Shown here in pieces: positions 53,283 to 63,350 of a DNA stretch of 64,000 bases; positions within the stretch are counted from its first letter, which is position 1, and every line of letters begins with the position of its first letter. A model generated the notes under the pieces. That model saw only the letters and a list, made by a program, of their open reading frames with translations. It did not search any database and was not told the DNA's origin. Source of the DNA: Thalassospira sp. HF15. GTDB taxonomy: Bacteria; Pseudomonadota; Alphaproteobacteria; Rhodospirillales; Thalassospiraceae. Both the position numbers and the translations under genes were made by a program. The DNA lies in NCBI RefSeq assembly GCF_011806525.1, contig NZ_JAAVKI010000002.1, forward strand, positions 558,001 to 622,000. The letters run 5' to 3'.

Positions 53283-53639
53283 ATGGCTCGTGTAAAAGGG
53301 GGCGTGTCTTCGCACGCTCGTCACCGCAAGGTTATTAAGGCTGCCAAGGGTTACCGCGGTCGCCGCAACAATACTTTCCGCACCGCCGTTCAGGCTGTGG
53401 AAAAAGGTCTGCAGTATGCATACCGCGATCGTCGCGTTAAGAAACGCCAGTTCCGCTCGCTCTGGATTCAGCGTATCAACGCTGGCGCACGTGAGAACGG
53501 TCTGAGCTATTCCCAGTTCATGAATGGCCTCAAAAAGGCTGGTGTTGAACTGGACCGTAAGGTTCTTGCCGACATCGCAGTGCGTGAGCCGGAAGCTTTT
53601 AAAGCTCTGGTCACCCAGGCGCAGGCTGCACTGGACTGA
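53283..53639 (+). CDS. rplT: Ribosomal protein bL20
   Basis: 118 residues: [20 protein letters not shown] at the start and the C-terminal [20 protein letters not shown] are L20. Preceded by AAGGAGAG. L20 binds 23S rRNA early in assembly and often represses its own operon. Followed by a terminator before pheS. Confidence 0.97.
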   Translation: MARVKGGVSSHARHRKVIKAAKGYRGRRNNTFRTAVQAVEKGLQYAYRDRRVKKRQFRSLWIQRINAGARENGLSYSQFMNGLKKAGVELDRKVLADIAVREPEAFKALVTQAQAALD

Positions 53640-53685
53640 TAAACCTTTGTAAAAAGGTTTCATCGGCACTTGCCTGATTTGATCA

Positions 53686-53718
53686 GGGGCGGCCATATTG
53701 GCCGTCCCTTTTCTTTTT
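53686..53718 (+). terminator. Terminator/attenuator between rplT and pheS
   Basis: GGGGCGGCCA / TGGCCGTCCC (one G-T pair), 3-nt loop, then TTTTCTTTTT. A second hairpin CCTGAT-TTG-ATCAGG (53673-53687) shares its last two G with this stem. Only 35 bp remain to pheS with no room for a full promoter, so readthrough probably feeds pheST. Confidence 0.8.
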
Positions 53719-53753
53719 GTGAATTTTAAACCCAAGCCAAAGCGTCGGAAGTT

Positions 53754-54824
53754 ATGGAAAACATCGAAGCATTGCGCGAAGAGGTTCTGGCGGAAGTTGA
53801 AAACGCAGCGGATCTGACCGCGCTTGAAGACGTCCGCATCAGCGCCCTTGGCAAGAAAGGCCGCATTACCGGCCTGATGAAAAACCTTGGCAAGATGGAC
53901 CCGGACCAGCGTCGCGAATTTGGTCAGACGCTGAATGCCGTCAAGGACCAGGTCGCTGGCGCAATCGAAACCCGAAAAACCGCCCTTGAAGATGCTGCCC
54001 TTGAGGCGCGTCTGTCGGGTGAGCGGATCGACGTCACCCTGTCCTCGCGTCCGGATGAAACCGCGGGTCGTGTTCACCCGATCAGCCAGACGATCGATGA
54101 AATCGTCTCGATCTTTGGTGAAATGGGCTTTGCCCTTGCTGAAGGCCCGGATGTTGAAGACGACTTCCATAACTTCACCGCGTTGAACATTCCGCCGGAA
54201 CACCCGGCGCGTGAAATGCAGGACACCTTCTATCTGCCCGAACAGGAAGATGGTTCGCGCCTTGTGCTGCGGACCCACACCTCGCCGGTGCAGATCCGCA
54301 CCATGCAGAGCAAAACGCCGCCGATCCGCATCATCGCGCCGGGTCGTACCTATCGCTCTGACAGCGATATGACCCATACGCCGATGTTCCATCAGGTCGA
54401 AGGTCTGGTGATCGACAAGAAGACCCATATGGGTCACCTCAAGGGGTGCCTGCTTGAGTTCGTCAAAACCTATTTCGAACTTGATGATGTGCCGGTGCGC
54501 TATCGTCCGAGCTTCTTCCCATTCACTGAACCGAGTGCCGAAATGGATATCGGCTGTTCGCGCAAAGGTGGGGAACTCAAGATTGGTGAAGGCGACGACT
54601 GGCTGGAAATTCTCGGCTGCGGCATGGTTCACCCGCGCGTGCTGAGCGCCTGTGGTCTTGATCCCGAGGAATATCAGGGCTTTGCCTTTGGTATGGGCAT
54701 CGAACGTATCGCGATGCTGAAATACGGCATTCCCGATCTTCGCACCTTCTTCGATACCGATCTGCGCTGGCTGAAACATTATGGTTTCGTGCCGCTGGAT
54801 GTACCGAACATGGTAAGGGGCTGA
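53754..54824 (+). CDS. pheS: Phenylalanyl-tRNA synthetase alpha subunit
   Basis: 356 residues. N-terminal coiled coil, then class II motifs: [67 protein letters not shown] and [14 protein letters not shown]. It catalyses aminoacylation of tRNA-Phe as alpha2beta2 with PheT. Stop and pheT start are four bases apart. Confidence 0.97.
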   Translation: MENIEALREEVLAEVENAADLTALEDVRISALGKKGRITGLMKNLGKMDPDQRREFGQTLNAVKDQVAGAIETRKTALEDAALEARLSGERIDVTLSSRPDETAGRVHPISQTIDEIVSIFGEMGFALAEGPDVEDDFHNFTALNIPPEHPAREMQDTFYLPEQEDGSRLVLRTHTSPVQIRTMQSKTPPIRIIAPGRTYRSDSDMTHTPMFHQVEGLVIDKKTHMGHLKGCLLEFVKTYFELDDVPVRYRPSFFPFTEPSAEMDIGCSRKGGELKIGEGDDWLEILGCGMVHPRVLSACGLDPEEYQGFAFGMGIERIAMLKYGIPDLRTFFDTDLRWLKHYGFVPLDVPNMVRG

Positions 54825-54828
54825 GATT

Positions 54829-57237
54829 ATGAAATTCACACTGAATTGGCTGAAAGAGCACCTTGATACCGATGCATCGATCGAGGTGGTCGCCGAAAAA
54901 CTGACCGATATCGGTCTTGAAATCGAAGGTGTGACCGATCGCGCGGCATCCCTTGCCGACATCCGTGTCGCTCATATCGAGGAAGCCGGTCAGCATCCTG
55001 ATGCTGATCGCCTGAAGCTTTGCCGTGTTAATACCGGTGAAAAGGTTATTCAGGTCGTTTGCGGTGCACCGAATGCGCGCACCGGAATCAAAGTCGCACT
55101 CGCACAGCCGGGCGCAATCATTCCGATTGATGGCTCCAAACTGAAACCGGGCAAAATCCGCGGTGTCGAAAGTCAGGGCATGATGTGCTCCACCCGCGAG
55201 CTGTGCCTTGGCGAAGACCATGACGGCATCATCGAACTGCCGGAAGACGCTGAAATCGGTGCGCCGGTCGCAAGCGTTCTGGGGGCGGATGATCCGATCC
55301 TTGAAATCGGACTGACCCCGAACCGCCCGGATTGCACCGGTGTACGTGGTATTGCTCGCGACCTTGCGGCTGCGGGCATTGGTTCGCTTAAAGATGATCC
55401 GCGCCAAGAAGCGGTTGCCGGCAAGTTTGACAGCCCGATTGGCGTTGCGATCAGCAGCGACATTGCGGCAATCAACGCGGTACCGGCCTTCTATGGTCGT
55501 TACATCCGCGGTGTGAAAAACGCTGAAAGTCCGGATTGGCTCAAAGCCCGTCTTGAATCCGTTGGTCTGCGTCCGATCTCGGCACTGGTTGATATCACCA
55601 ACCTTGTGACCCACGATCTGGGCCGTCCGTTGCATGTTTTTGATGCCGACAAGCTGTCAGGTGACATCAATGTGCGTTACGCGACCAATGGTGAAAAGAT
55701 CGCAGCCCTTGATAACAAGGAATACGAACTTTCGGATTCGATGGTCGTGATCGCAGATCAGGCCAAGGCGCTTGGCATTGGCGGTATCATCGGTGGCGAA
55801 GAAACCGGCTGCGTTGATGAAACGACCAATGTGTTTGTTGAATGTGCTTTGTTCGATCCGATCAGCATTGCCAAGACCGGCCGTAAGCTTCAGGTCAATT
55901 CCGATGCCCGTTATCGGTTTGAGCGCGGCGTTGATCCGCAGTCGATTGCATGGGGCATGGAAGTTGCGACCCATCTTATCACCGAGCTTTGTGGTGGCGA
56001 GGTTTCGCATGTCGTCAAGGCAGGCGAAGTACCAAACCCACGCAATGCCTTTGACCTGCGCATCGACCGCATTCTGGAACTAGGTGGTGTTGCCGTCGAG
56101 GCGGATCGTGCCATCGACATTCTGAAATCGCTTGGTTTTGAAGTCAGTGGTTCCGCGCCGGTCATTACCGCCGTTGCGCCAACCTGGCGTCCGGACATCG
56201 TCGGTGAAGCTGATCTGGTCGAGGAAGTGCTGCGCATCGTCGGGTATGACAAGATCCCGACCGTCCCGCTTGAACGTGAGAGCAGCTTGCCGGTTCCGGC
56301 TCTGTCGCCGATGCAAAAACGTGTGGGGCTGACCCGCCGTGTCCTGGCATCGCGCGGTCTATACGAGACCGTGACCTGGTCCTTTACAGATTCGCGCTGG
56401 GCAAAACTGTTTGGCGAAATCAAAGACGGTCTCTATCTGGCCAACCCGATCAGTTCCGACCTTGATATCATGCGTCCGAACGCCTTGATCAACATGATCG
56501 CAGCGGTAGGTCGCAATCAGGCACGCGGGTTCTCGGATTTGGCGCTGTTTGAAGTTGGTCCGGAATTCTTTGGTGATCAGCCGGGTGATCAGCGTCTGGT
56601 GGCCGCTGGCCTGCGTTCAGGCGCAACCACAGAGCGCAGCTGGACAGGTTCGCGCCGCGATGTTGATGTCTTTGACGTCAAGGCCGATGCCGAAGCTCTG
56701 ATTGATGCACTTGGCACCAATGCCGCCAATGTTCAGGTCAATACAGACGGTGCACCGGAATGGTATCACCCGGGCCGTTCAGCTGCCCTGCAGCTGGGTC
56801 CGAAAAATGTTCTGGGCTATTTCGGCGAACTGCATCCGAAGGTGCTTAAAACACTCGGCGTCAAAGGCCGGGTCGTGGCGTTTGAGCTGTTTGTGGAAAA
56901 CGTGCCCATGCCCAAGAAAAAGGGCACGACCCGTCCTGCGTTGAACGCTTCAAGCTTCCAGTCGGTTGAACGCGACTTTGCTTTCCTTCTGGATGAGGGT
57001 GTCAAGGCTGAGGCGATCATCAAGGCGGCCAAAGGGGCCGATCGCAACCTGATCACGGATGTGACGATCTTTGACCTTTATGCCGGCAAAGGCATTGAGG
57101 AGGGCAAGAAGTCACTCGCCTTCTCGATCACGCTGCAGCCAACCAAGGCAACCCTGACCGAAGAAGAAATCGAAGCGGTCAGCAAGAAGGTTGTCGAGGC
57201 AGTCGAAAAGGCAACAGGTGGCTCCTTGCGCGCCTAG
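54829..57237 (+). CDS. pheT: Phenylalanyl-tRNA synthetase beta subunit
   Basis: 802 residues. EMAP-like tRNA-binding domain (AHIEEAGQHPDADRLKLCRV), B3/B4 editing domain (RNKG-type region around VDITNLVTHDLGRPLHVFDA), B5 domain, core catalytic-like domain and the C-terminal anticodon-binding FDX domain (VERDFAFLLDEGVKAEAI). Ends at a strong terminator. Confidence 0.97.
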   Translation: MKFTLNWLKEHLDTDASIEVVAEKLTDIGLEIEGVTDRAASLADIRVAHIEEAGQHPDADRLKLCRVNTGEKVIQVVCGAPNARTGIKVALAQPGAIIPIDGSKLKPGKIRGVESQGMMCSTRELCLGEDHDGIIELPEDAEIGAPVASVLGADDPILEIGLTPNRPDCTGVRGIARDLAAAGIGSLKDDPRQEAVAGKFDSPIGVAISSDIAAINAVPAFYGRYIRGVKNAESPDWLKARLESVGLRPISALVDITNLVTHDLGRPLHVFDADKLSGDINVRYATNGEKIAALDNKEYELSDSMVVIADQAKALGIGGIIGGEETGCVDETTNVFVECALFDPISIAKTGRKLQVNSDARYRFERGVDPQSIAWGMEVATHLITELCGGEVSHVVKAGEVPNPRNAFDLRIDRILELGGVAVEADRAIDILKSLGFEVSGSAPVITAVAPTWRPDIVGEADLVEEVLRIVGYDKIPTVPLERESSLPVPALSPMQKRVGLTRRVLASRGLYETVTWSFTDSRWAKLFGEIKDGLYLANPISSDLDIMRPNALINMIAAVGRNQARGFSDLALFEVGPEFFGDQPGDQRLVAAGLRSGATTERSWTGSRRDVDVFDVKADAEALIDALGTNAANVQVNTDGAPEWYHPGRSAALQLGPKNVLGYFGELHPKVLKTLGVKGRVVAFELFVENVPMPKKKGTTRPALNASSFQSVERDFAFLLDEGVKAEAIIKAAKGADRNLITDVTIFDLYAGKGIEEGKKSLAFSITLQPTKATLTEEEIEAVSKKVVEAVEKATGGSLRA

Positions 57238-57261
57238 GATTGCTTCAGAAATCTCAATGAA

Positions 57262-57298
57262 AAACGGGCTGCTCCTGATTGGGCAGCCCGTTTTTTGT
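57262..57298 (+). terminator. Terminator after pheT
   Basis: Perfect 11-bp stem AAACGGGCTGC / GCAGCCCGTTT, 10-nt loop, then TTTTTGTTT. Confidence 0.92.
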
Positions 57299-57318
57299 TT
57301 TTAGGGAACCGGTCAAAA

Positions 57319-57792
57319 TTACCGACCGGGCCGTTTGCGCAGAACAGCATATTCGTCCTCGTCCAGATCAAGCGCGATCAGGTCGGGGCCATTGGTAAAG
57401 ATGTGCCATTCCATATCGGTGTCATCGCATTCGATGGTCAGTTGATCGACCATGCTGTTCCATTCGCAGCGTTCGCGATCATCATCGGCTTCCAGTCGGC
57501 CGGTGCCGTTGTCATACAGATGCATGACCAGCAACTGCTCATCTTCGTCAATCGAGTAGACGCCATACGTTTCATTTGCAAAACGGTAATTGATTTCCGC
57601 ACCATCCAGCCGACGCCACCCCCGTGGAAGTGGTTCACCGGGCTCGTGTTCGGCAAAGTAATAAGCCAGTGTCTGCATGTGGCTGTCATTCATGGTGCGC
57701 ATGTCCGAACCACATGCGCTCAGGGCCAACAGGCCGAGCATCGCCAGAACAGGTTTGAGTGCAGGGCGACACAGGATTTGGGTCTTGAACAT
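57319..57792 (-). CDS. Putative lipoprotein of unknown function
   Basis: 157 residues from the ATG at 57792, with GGAG six bases upstream. The lipobox is LLALSAC. The mature part is acidic and carries two cysteines (DRERCEWNS, LTIECDD), with PRGWRRLDGAEINYRFANET resembling small proteins with a 'plus-strand repeat' beta fold, but I do not recognise the family. It converges on pheT. Confidence 0.8.
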   Translation of the reverse strand: MFKTQILCRPALKPVLAMLGLLALSACGSDMRTMNDSHMQTLAYYFAEHEPGEPLPRGWRRLDGAEINYRFANETYGVYSIDEDEQLLVMHLYDNGTGRLEADDDRERCEWNSMVDQLTIECDDTDMEWHIFTNGPDLIALDLDEDEYAVLRKRPGR

Positions 57793-57903
57793 TGAACGCT
57801 CCATAGCAGGCACAGGGCAGCTTTTACCTGTCTGCCCGTTTCATGCTTAACACGAAGCAAGATACTTGCCAGCGCGACCCGGCAAGAACGTTACAGGGCT
57901 TGG

Positions 57904-59967
57904 CTAGCTTCTTGTCAGCTGGTCTGGATGATGAACCCGCAGGGTAAAGATGATGGTCGTTCCGGGGTCGCTGACCGGGCGGCTGGTATCAAGCCAGATG
58001 CGTCCGCCATGCTGCTCAACGATCTTGCGGCATAATGACAGACCAAGACCCGTTCCGGAAAACTCGTCCTTGTGCAGGCGCTGGAACAGGCGGAAAATTC
58101 GCTGTGCATGTTCCGGATGAATACCGATGCCATTGTCACGCACCGAAAAGCGCCAGTAATCAGGCATCACCGGGTCGCGTTCGACCGTGATGGATATATG
58201 CGGCGGAACCCCGGGGCGGCGATACTTGATGGCGTTGGATAACAGGTTCTGGAACAGCCGGGAAAGTGCAATCCGGTCACCTTTGACAACAGGAAGGTCG
58301 TCGTGGGTAATGGTGGCGTGTTCGCGGCCAATTACATCCTTGAGGTCAGCTTGCGCCTCGTTCAGGACCTGGTTGCAGTCAATCGGAGAGAAATCTTCGC
58401 TGGTGCCCGTCTTGGCATATTCAAGCAGATGACTGATCAGTTTGTGCATACGCTTGGCACCATCAACAGCGAAATCGATATATTCATCGGCTTCCTGATC
58501 AAGCGTGCCACTATAACGCTGCTTGAGAAGTTGCGTATAGCTGGCGACCATGCGCAGGGGTTGCTGCAGATCGTGGGATGCCACATAGGCAAACTGTTCA
58601 AGGTCTTCGTTGCTGCGTTTGAGCTGATCAAGCGCGTCACGCAGCTTGTTGGCATTTTCGACAAACTCGGTCACATCACGGGCGCTGCAAAAGACCATGT
58701 CTCCAAACGGGCCGACGCAATTCCACGCCAGCCAGCGGACGTGCCCCTTGCGATCAAGAACCCGCAGGATGGATTTGCCATCGCCCATCATTGTTGAGCC
58801 GCTTTTCTGACGCATGGCGGTCATCGCGGTCTGTTGATCATCGGGAATGAAAAGCTTGAAGAACGGTTTATTGACGATGTCATGCACCGGCAATCCCATC
58901 AGGTCTTCAAGTGTGGGGCTGAAACCGCGCAGTATACCCTCCAGATCAACGGCAATTGCCGGTTCGGGTGTATGACGCAAATAGGTTTCAAACGGATGGC
59001 TCAACTCCTGATGTGCGGCTGTTTCGAGCAGCAATACTGAAACGAATTCCCGATCATCCTCGGTAAATCGATGTGCCATCAGGTAAAAACGCTGCATCTG
59101 GTTTTTGGCCGTTCGAATGTCGACCATCGTTCCAACCCGCGCATCCGGCCAGACATTGTCGATCAAAGGTCCACGCAGTTTGGTGCGCGATGCCGGTGAC
59201 AAACGATCCAGCAGATCAGTCATGGTCGGGCCGATCTTATCTGCTGTCGGACCAAGGATTTCCGGCCAGTTCAGTTGTGTCGCCAACTTGCCATCAGGGG
59301 TATCTACCGGCCAGCTCAAAACAGCACAGCCGCATTCTGACAGGGTGTTTTCCGTATCGCTGAAATGCTCGGTCAGGTGGGCTGCGCGCATGTGCTGACG
59401 TTTAAGACGTTGCCACAACCAGATAGCCAAGCCGCACAGAATGGCCATGGCCATGACAAACATCAGTGCGTGTAAAATGAACGCTTCGCGCCAGTTCTGC
59501 AAAAGCGTGCTACGCGGTGTGTAAGTCACAACGATACGGTTGATTTCGGTAAGCTTGCTATAGGCTAGGACGATGACCTCGCTGCTATGTACGCAAAGAA
59601 GCGAATCACGGTCTGTCTGCTGGTTGCTGATATACTCGCCCAGATCGCCGATCAAATGGGGCGGGATGAAGCCCTTGACCTGATTAAGGTCATTATCAAG
59701 CAAGCCAACAGTGATGCCGGAATCGTTCGGAACGATCTTTTGCAAATCGACATCGTTATGGAGCAACAGCATCGAGCCCAATCGAGAAGCCGTAGCTTCG
59801 AGTTGCCTGCTGGCATTTTCGACAGCGCCGTCATAGAGCGTTTTTTGAATGAAGAAGAAAGAAAAAAGCAGGACGAAAACGCCTGTCAGCGTCAACGCCG
59901 CAAGCCGTTTGCGCAGCTTGACAAGGCTGCGCCGCGACAGGGATGGCTCGATTGACGTTATGAACAT
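57904..59967 (-). CDS. Sensor histidine kinase with PAS domain
   Basis: 687 residues from the ATG at 59967; a GTG at 59991 would add eight. Membrane segments near 25-45 and 170-195 enclose a periplasmic sensor. A PAS domain follows (FETYLRHTPEPAIAVDLEGI to FCSARDVTEFVENAN), then HisKA with the phospho-histidine in VASHDLQQPLRMVASYT and the ATPase boxes NLLSNAIKYRRPG, RDNGIGIHPEHAQRIF and GTGLGLSLCRKIVEQHGG. The HDLQQPLR form is that of phytochrome-like kinases. No cognate regulator lies next to it, so an orphan kinase. Confidence 0.93.
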   Translation of the reverse strand: MFITSIEPSLSRRSLVKLRKRLAALTLTGVFVLLFSFFFIQKTLYDGAVENASRQLEATASRLGSMLLLHNDVDLQKIVPNDSGITVGLLDNDLNQVKGFIPPHLIGDLGEYISNQQTDRDSLLCVHSSEVIVLAYSKLTEINRIVVTYTPRSTLLQNWREAFILHALMFVMAMAILCGLAIWLWQRLKRQHMRAAHLTEHFSDTENTLSECGCAVLSWPVDTPDGKLATQLNWPEILGPTADKIGPTMTDLLDRLSPASRTKLRGPLIDNVWPDARVGTMVDIRTAKNQMQRFYLMAHRFTEDDREFVSVLLLETAAHQELSHPFETYLRHTPEPAIAVDLEGILRGFSPTLEDLMGLPVHDIVNKPFFKLFIPDDQQTAMTAMRQKSGSTMMGDGKSILRVLDRKGHVRWLAWNCVGPFGDMVFCSARDVTEFVENANKLRDALDQLKRSNEDLEQFAYVASHDLQQPLRMVASYTQLLKQRYSGTLDQEADEYIDFAVDGAKRMHKLISHLLEYAKTGTSEDFSPIDCNQVLNEAQADLKDVIGREHATITHDDLPVVKGDRIALSRLFQNLLSNAIKYRRPGVPPHISITVERDPVMPDYWRFSVRDNGIGIHPEHAQRIFRLFQRLHKDEFSGTGLGLSLCRKIVEQHGGRIWLDTSRPVSDPGTTIIFTLRVHHPDQLTRS

Positions 59968-60513
59968 GTTTTTGGCGTGATCCTGCCACACAAGATTATG
60001 ATTTTCTCAACTATCAAATCTAAGTCTTTTTGAGATGGTTGAAAAGGATACAAACAAATGAATTCATGTGTTTGACCATAGCTTCGCGATCCATCGCACA
60101 TTATCTGACGGCGCGAAAACCCGCCTGATGATGACATCTTGCCGCCGGTCAAATTCCGCGTCCCGGGGTACCTGCAAATGCCGCATGGCTTGAACATAAC
60201 ACAACGCTTCTAATTCGGCGCAAAAACCCCTATAAACCCGCTGGTGATTGATCCGGGAAATGACAAAACCGATTTCCCGAAGGATGCAATGATCGCGCAA
60301 AACGTGTTGTCTGATTGTCCCTGTTCGCATCAATGATGCGATCTGACCTGACGTCGCTGCCGAAAAACGGCTGGCAGACGTGGCAGGGTACAATGCAAAG
60401 ACTTTCGATTTGTGCGTTTTTGATTAGCCGGATAAAGGGTGATCACACCGTTTCGAAACAAATGTGCCACGCGGCGAAATGCCAGCCAATTTTAGTGCCA
60501 GAAGCAGCCAAAA
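59968..60513. other. Intergenic region between histidine kinase and lepA
   Basis: About 545 bp. It must contain the two divergent promoters. An 88-codon frame at 60064-60330 on the minus strand is the only coding candidate. No tRNA, terminator or operator was recognised. Confidence 0.4.
60064..60330 (-). CDS. Candidate small protein, unassigned
   Basis: 88 codons from an ATG at 60330, ending with RWIAKLWSNT. The frame stays open upstream to a TTG at 60393. It is basic, with FDRRQDVIIRRVFAPSDN in the C-terminal part, a composition like a real soluble protein, but no ribosome site is clear and I know no family. It could be chance in a GC-rich region or a decayed gene. Confidence 0.28.
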   Translation of the reverse strand: MRTGTIRQHVLRDHCILREIGFVISRINHQRVYRGFCAELEALCYVQAMRHLQVPRDAEFDRRQDVIIRRVFAPSDNVRWIAKLWSNT

Positions 60514-62319
60514 ATGACTGACCTTAAGAACATTCGTAACTTTTCGATTATCGCCCATATCGACCACGGTAAATCGACCCTTGCCGACCGTCTGATTCAT
60601 TTGACTGGTGGGCTGACGGACCGCGAGATGGCCGAACAGGTTCTCGACTCGATGGATATCGAACGTGAACGTGGCATCACCATCAAATCCCAGGCTGTGC
60701 GTTTGAAATACACCGCCAAGGATGGGCAGGAATATACGCTCAATCTGATGGATACGCCGGGTCACGTTGACTTTGCCTATGAAGTGTCACGCTCGCTGGC
60801 CGCCTGCGAAGGATCGCTTCTGGTGGTCGATGCCGCCCAGGGTGTTGAGGCACAAACCCTTGCCAACGTTTATCAGGCGATTGAAAACGATCATGAAATC
60901 GTTCCGGTCCTGAACAAGGTCGATCTGCCAGCCGCCGAACCTGATCGGGTCAAGGAACAGATCGAGGAAGTCATTGGCATTGATGCTTCTGACGCGGTGA
61001 TGATTTCCGCCAAAACCGGTCTTGGTGTCCCTGATGTTCTTGAGGCACTTGTCCATCGTCTGCCGGCACCAACCGGGGATGCGGATGCGCCGCTTGAAGT
61101 CCTTCTGGTTGATAGCTGGTATGATGCCTATCTTGGCGTGATGATTCTTGTGCGCGTGAAGGAAGGCACCCTTAAAAAGGGTCAGAAAATTCGCTTCATG
61201 AATGCCAAGGTCACCCACACAGTTGATCGCGTCGGTGTGTTTACGCCAAAACCGCTTGCGCTTGACGAACTGGGCCCGGGTGAAGTCGGGTTTATCAACT
61301 GCGGTATGAAAACCGTTGCCGAATGCGAAGTCGGTGACACGATTACCGAGGAAAAACGTCCCTGTGCCAAACCGCTGGCTGGCTTCAAGCCGTCCATCCC
61401 GGTGGTGTTCTGTGGCATTTTCCCGGTCGATACCAGTGAATATGAAGTTCTGCGTGATGCGCTGGAAAAGCTGCATCTCAACGACGCATCGTTCCAGTTC
61501 GAACCGGAAAACTCTACTGCCCTTGGTCTTGGCTTCCGCTGTGGCTTCCTCGGCCTGCTGCATCTTGAGATCATTCAGGAACGTCTGGAACGCGAGTTCG
61601 AGCTTGAACTGATCACAACCGCCCCCTCGGTGTCCTACAAGATCACCATGAGCAAGGGCGAAGAAATCATGCTGCACAACCCGGCTGATTTCCCCGATGT
61701 CACCAAGATCAAGGCGATTGAAGAGCCGTGGATCAAGGCATCAATCATGGTGCCGGATGAATATCTTGGTGGGATCCTGACCCTTTGCACCGAACGCCGT
61801 GGTGTTCAGCAGGACCTGACCTATGTCGGGAACCGGGCGATGGCGGTTTACAAACTTCCGCTCAACGAAGTGGTGTTTGATTTCTATGATCGTCTGAAAT
61901 CAATCTCGCGCGGATATGCCAGCTTCGACTACGAGATCGCGGGCTATGACGAAAGTGATCTGGTCAAGGTGTCCATCCTTGTCAACGAAGAGCCCGTTGA
62001 TGCATTGGCCCTGATGGTCCATCGTTCGGCGGCGGAACATCGTGGTCGTGAAATCTGTAAGCGTCTGAAAGACCTGATCCCGCGCCAGATGTTCCGCATC
62101 GCCATTCAGGCTGCCATCGGTGGCAAGGTGATTGCCCGTGAAACCGTCTCGGCCCTCCGCAAAGACGTGACGGCCAAATGTTACGGCGGTGACGTTTCGC
62201 GTAAACGTAAGCTGCTTGAAAAACAGAAAGCCGGTAAGAAAAAGATGCGACAGTTCGGCAAGGTCGAAATTCCGCAGTCGGCCTTTATCAACGCGCTTAA
62301 AATGGGCGACGACAAGTAA
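60514..62319 (+). CDS. lepA: Elongation factor 4 (LepA)
   Basis: 601 residues, standard length. GTPase motifs [36 protein letters not shown] and [13 protein letters not shown]; then EF-G-like domains and the LepA-specific C-terminus ([35 protein letters not shown]). It is a ribosome-dependent GTPase that affects initiation and stalled translation. The ribosome site is weak. Ends at a strong terminator. Confidence 0.97.
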   Translation: MTDLKNIRNFSIIAHIDHGKSTLADRLIHLTGGLTDREMAEQVLDSMDIERERGITIKSQAVRLKYTAKDGQEYTLNLMDTPGHVDFAYEVSRSLAACEGSLLVVDAAQGVEAQTLANVYQAIENDHEIVPVLNKVDLPAAEPDRVKEQIEEVIGIDASDAVMISAKTGLGVPDVLEALVHRLPAPTGDADAPLEVLLVDSWYDAYLGVMILVRVKEGTLKKGQKIRFMNAKVTHTVDRVGVFTPKPLALDELGPGEVGFINCGMKTVAECEVGDTITEEKRPCAKPLAGFKPSIPVVFCGIFPVDTSEYEVLRDALEKLHLNDASFQFEPENSTALGLGFRCGFLGLLHLEIIQERLEREFELELITTAPSVSYKITMSKGEEIMLHNPADFPDVTKIKAIEEPWIKASIMVPDEYLGGILTLCTERRGVQQDLTYVGNRAMAVYKLPLNEVVFDFYDRLKSISRGYASFDYEIAGYDESDLVKVSILVNEEPVDALALMVHRSAAEHRGREICKRLKDLIPRQMFRIAIQAAIGGKVIARETVSALRKDVTAKCYGGDVSRKRKLLEKQKAGKKKMRQFGKVEIPQSAFINALKMGDDK

Positions 62320-62342
62320 GCCGAAATTACGATATCGAAACA

Positions 62343-62376
62343 AAGGCTGTATCCGATTGTGGGTGCAGCCTTTTTT
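62343..62376 (+). terminator. Terminator after lepA
   Basis: 12-bp stem AAGGCTGTATCC / GGGTGCAGCCTT with two T-G pairs, 6-nt loop, then six T and TTT. Confidence 0.88.
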
Positions 62377-62450
62377 CTTTGCTGCTTTCAGTGGCCTGCC
62401 TGCTGCGTTAAGGATGGTCGAAGACCAACCCATTTTATAGGAGCCGTGCG

Positions 62451-62909
62451 ATGGATTTGGACCAGCTTGCCAAACAGGAAGACATTCTGGTGTTTGACCG
62501 CTTTGATGAAGACACCGTCTGGTCAATCGGCTCCAAACTGGTGGGCATCGCGCAGGCCCAAAATGCCCCGGTTGTCATCAATATCCGCACCCCGGATCGC
62601 ACCTTGTTTCACGCATCCCTGGCCGGTGCCAAACCGGCCAACGATGTCTGGGCACGGCGCAAAAGCAATCTTGTTCTACGTGAACATCAAAGCTCGATGC
62701 GTTTTGGCGCGGAACTAAAAGCCGGGGGCAAAACCTTGGCGGATCACGGAATTGATTTTGCCGACTATGCCGATCACGGCGGCAGCTTCCCGATCCGCGT
62801 TTCGGGTGTCGGCGTGATCGGGGCGATTACAGTGTCGGGTCTGGCGTCGCACGAGGATCACGGCATGATCGTTGGGGTGCTGGCCGAACATCTTGGTGTC
62901 TCGATCTGA
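62451..62909 (+). CDS. UPF0303/HbpS-like heme-degrading-domain protein
   Basis: 152 residues of the GlcG/HbpS (DUF336) fold. VVINIRTPDRTLFHASLAGA, WARRKSNLVLREHQSSM and GSFPIRVSGVGVIGAITVSG are signatures of UPF0303. Relatives bind heme or, in HbpS, act in redox sensing; a function for this subfamily is not established. AGGAGCC precedes the ATG. Convergent with the GFA gene. Confidence 0.9.
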   Translation: MDLDQLAKQEDILVFDRFDEDTVWSIGSKLVGIAQAQNAPVVINIRTPDRTLFHASLAGAKPANDVWARRKSNLVLREHQSSMRFGAELKAGGKTLADHGIDFADYADHGGSFPIRVSGVGVIGAITVSGLASHEDHGMIVGVLAEHLGVSI

Positions 62910-62915
62910 GACACG

Positions 62916-63314
62916 TCAGTCGAAATGCTCGATATCCGGATCAATGCCTTCAAAGCTGGGCAGCGCGGTGCTCATCCACAGATGCTTTTGGGCCCTGAAA
63001 GGGCTTGGATCATCAAAGGTGCCGAGGCGGAAATCAATGAAACCGTCATCATCGCCCTTGCGCCAGGTGACACTTGATCCGCATTTCGGGCAAAATCCGC
63101 GATATTTGCCGGGCGAACTTTCATAGTCCGTCGGTTTGCCATTCCATATGACGGCATTGGTCGGGAACGTGACAAAAGTCGAGACGCCCGAACCACTATC
63201 CTTGCGACACATGCCACAATGGCAGTGATTGCCGCCAATCGGGTCCCCGGATGCAACAAAGCGCACCGCGCCACAAAGACAGCCCCCTCGATGTTCGGGA
63301 TGTTTTGTGGTCAT
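62916..63314 (-). CDS. GFA-family zinc protein
   Basis: 132 residues of the glutathione-dependent formaldehyde-activating fold. Zinc-binding cysteines are in RGGCLCGAVRF, NHCHCGMCRKDSG and FCPKCGSSVTWR. Most family members have no proven link to formaldehyde, and neighbours here give none. AAGGAAGC precedes the ATG. Its stop is 7 bp from the convergent UPF0303 gene. Confidence 0.92.
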   Translation of the reverse strand: MTTKHPEHRGGCLCGAVRFVASGDPIGGNHCHCGMCRKDSGSGVSTFVTFPTNAVIWNGKPTDYESSPGKYRGFCPKCGSSVTWRKGDDDGFIDFRLGTFDDPSPFRAQKHLWMSTALPSFEGIDPDIEHFD

Positions 63315-63350
63315 GGTGCGCTTCCTTGAAAACTTTGACCAAATGTCGGG

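Noticed and set aside
53670-53729. TTG-initiated peptide with three Phe codons before pheS, as a leader peptide for attenuation
   Set aside because: The Phe codons fall in the T tract after the terminator stem, where a stalled ribosome could not prevent the hairpin; T-rich sequence gives TTT codons by chance.
53241-54962. 573-codon open frame on the minus strand across rplT and pheS
   Set aside because: Antisense shadow of two certain genes with GC-rich third positions; no ribosome site or family.
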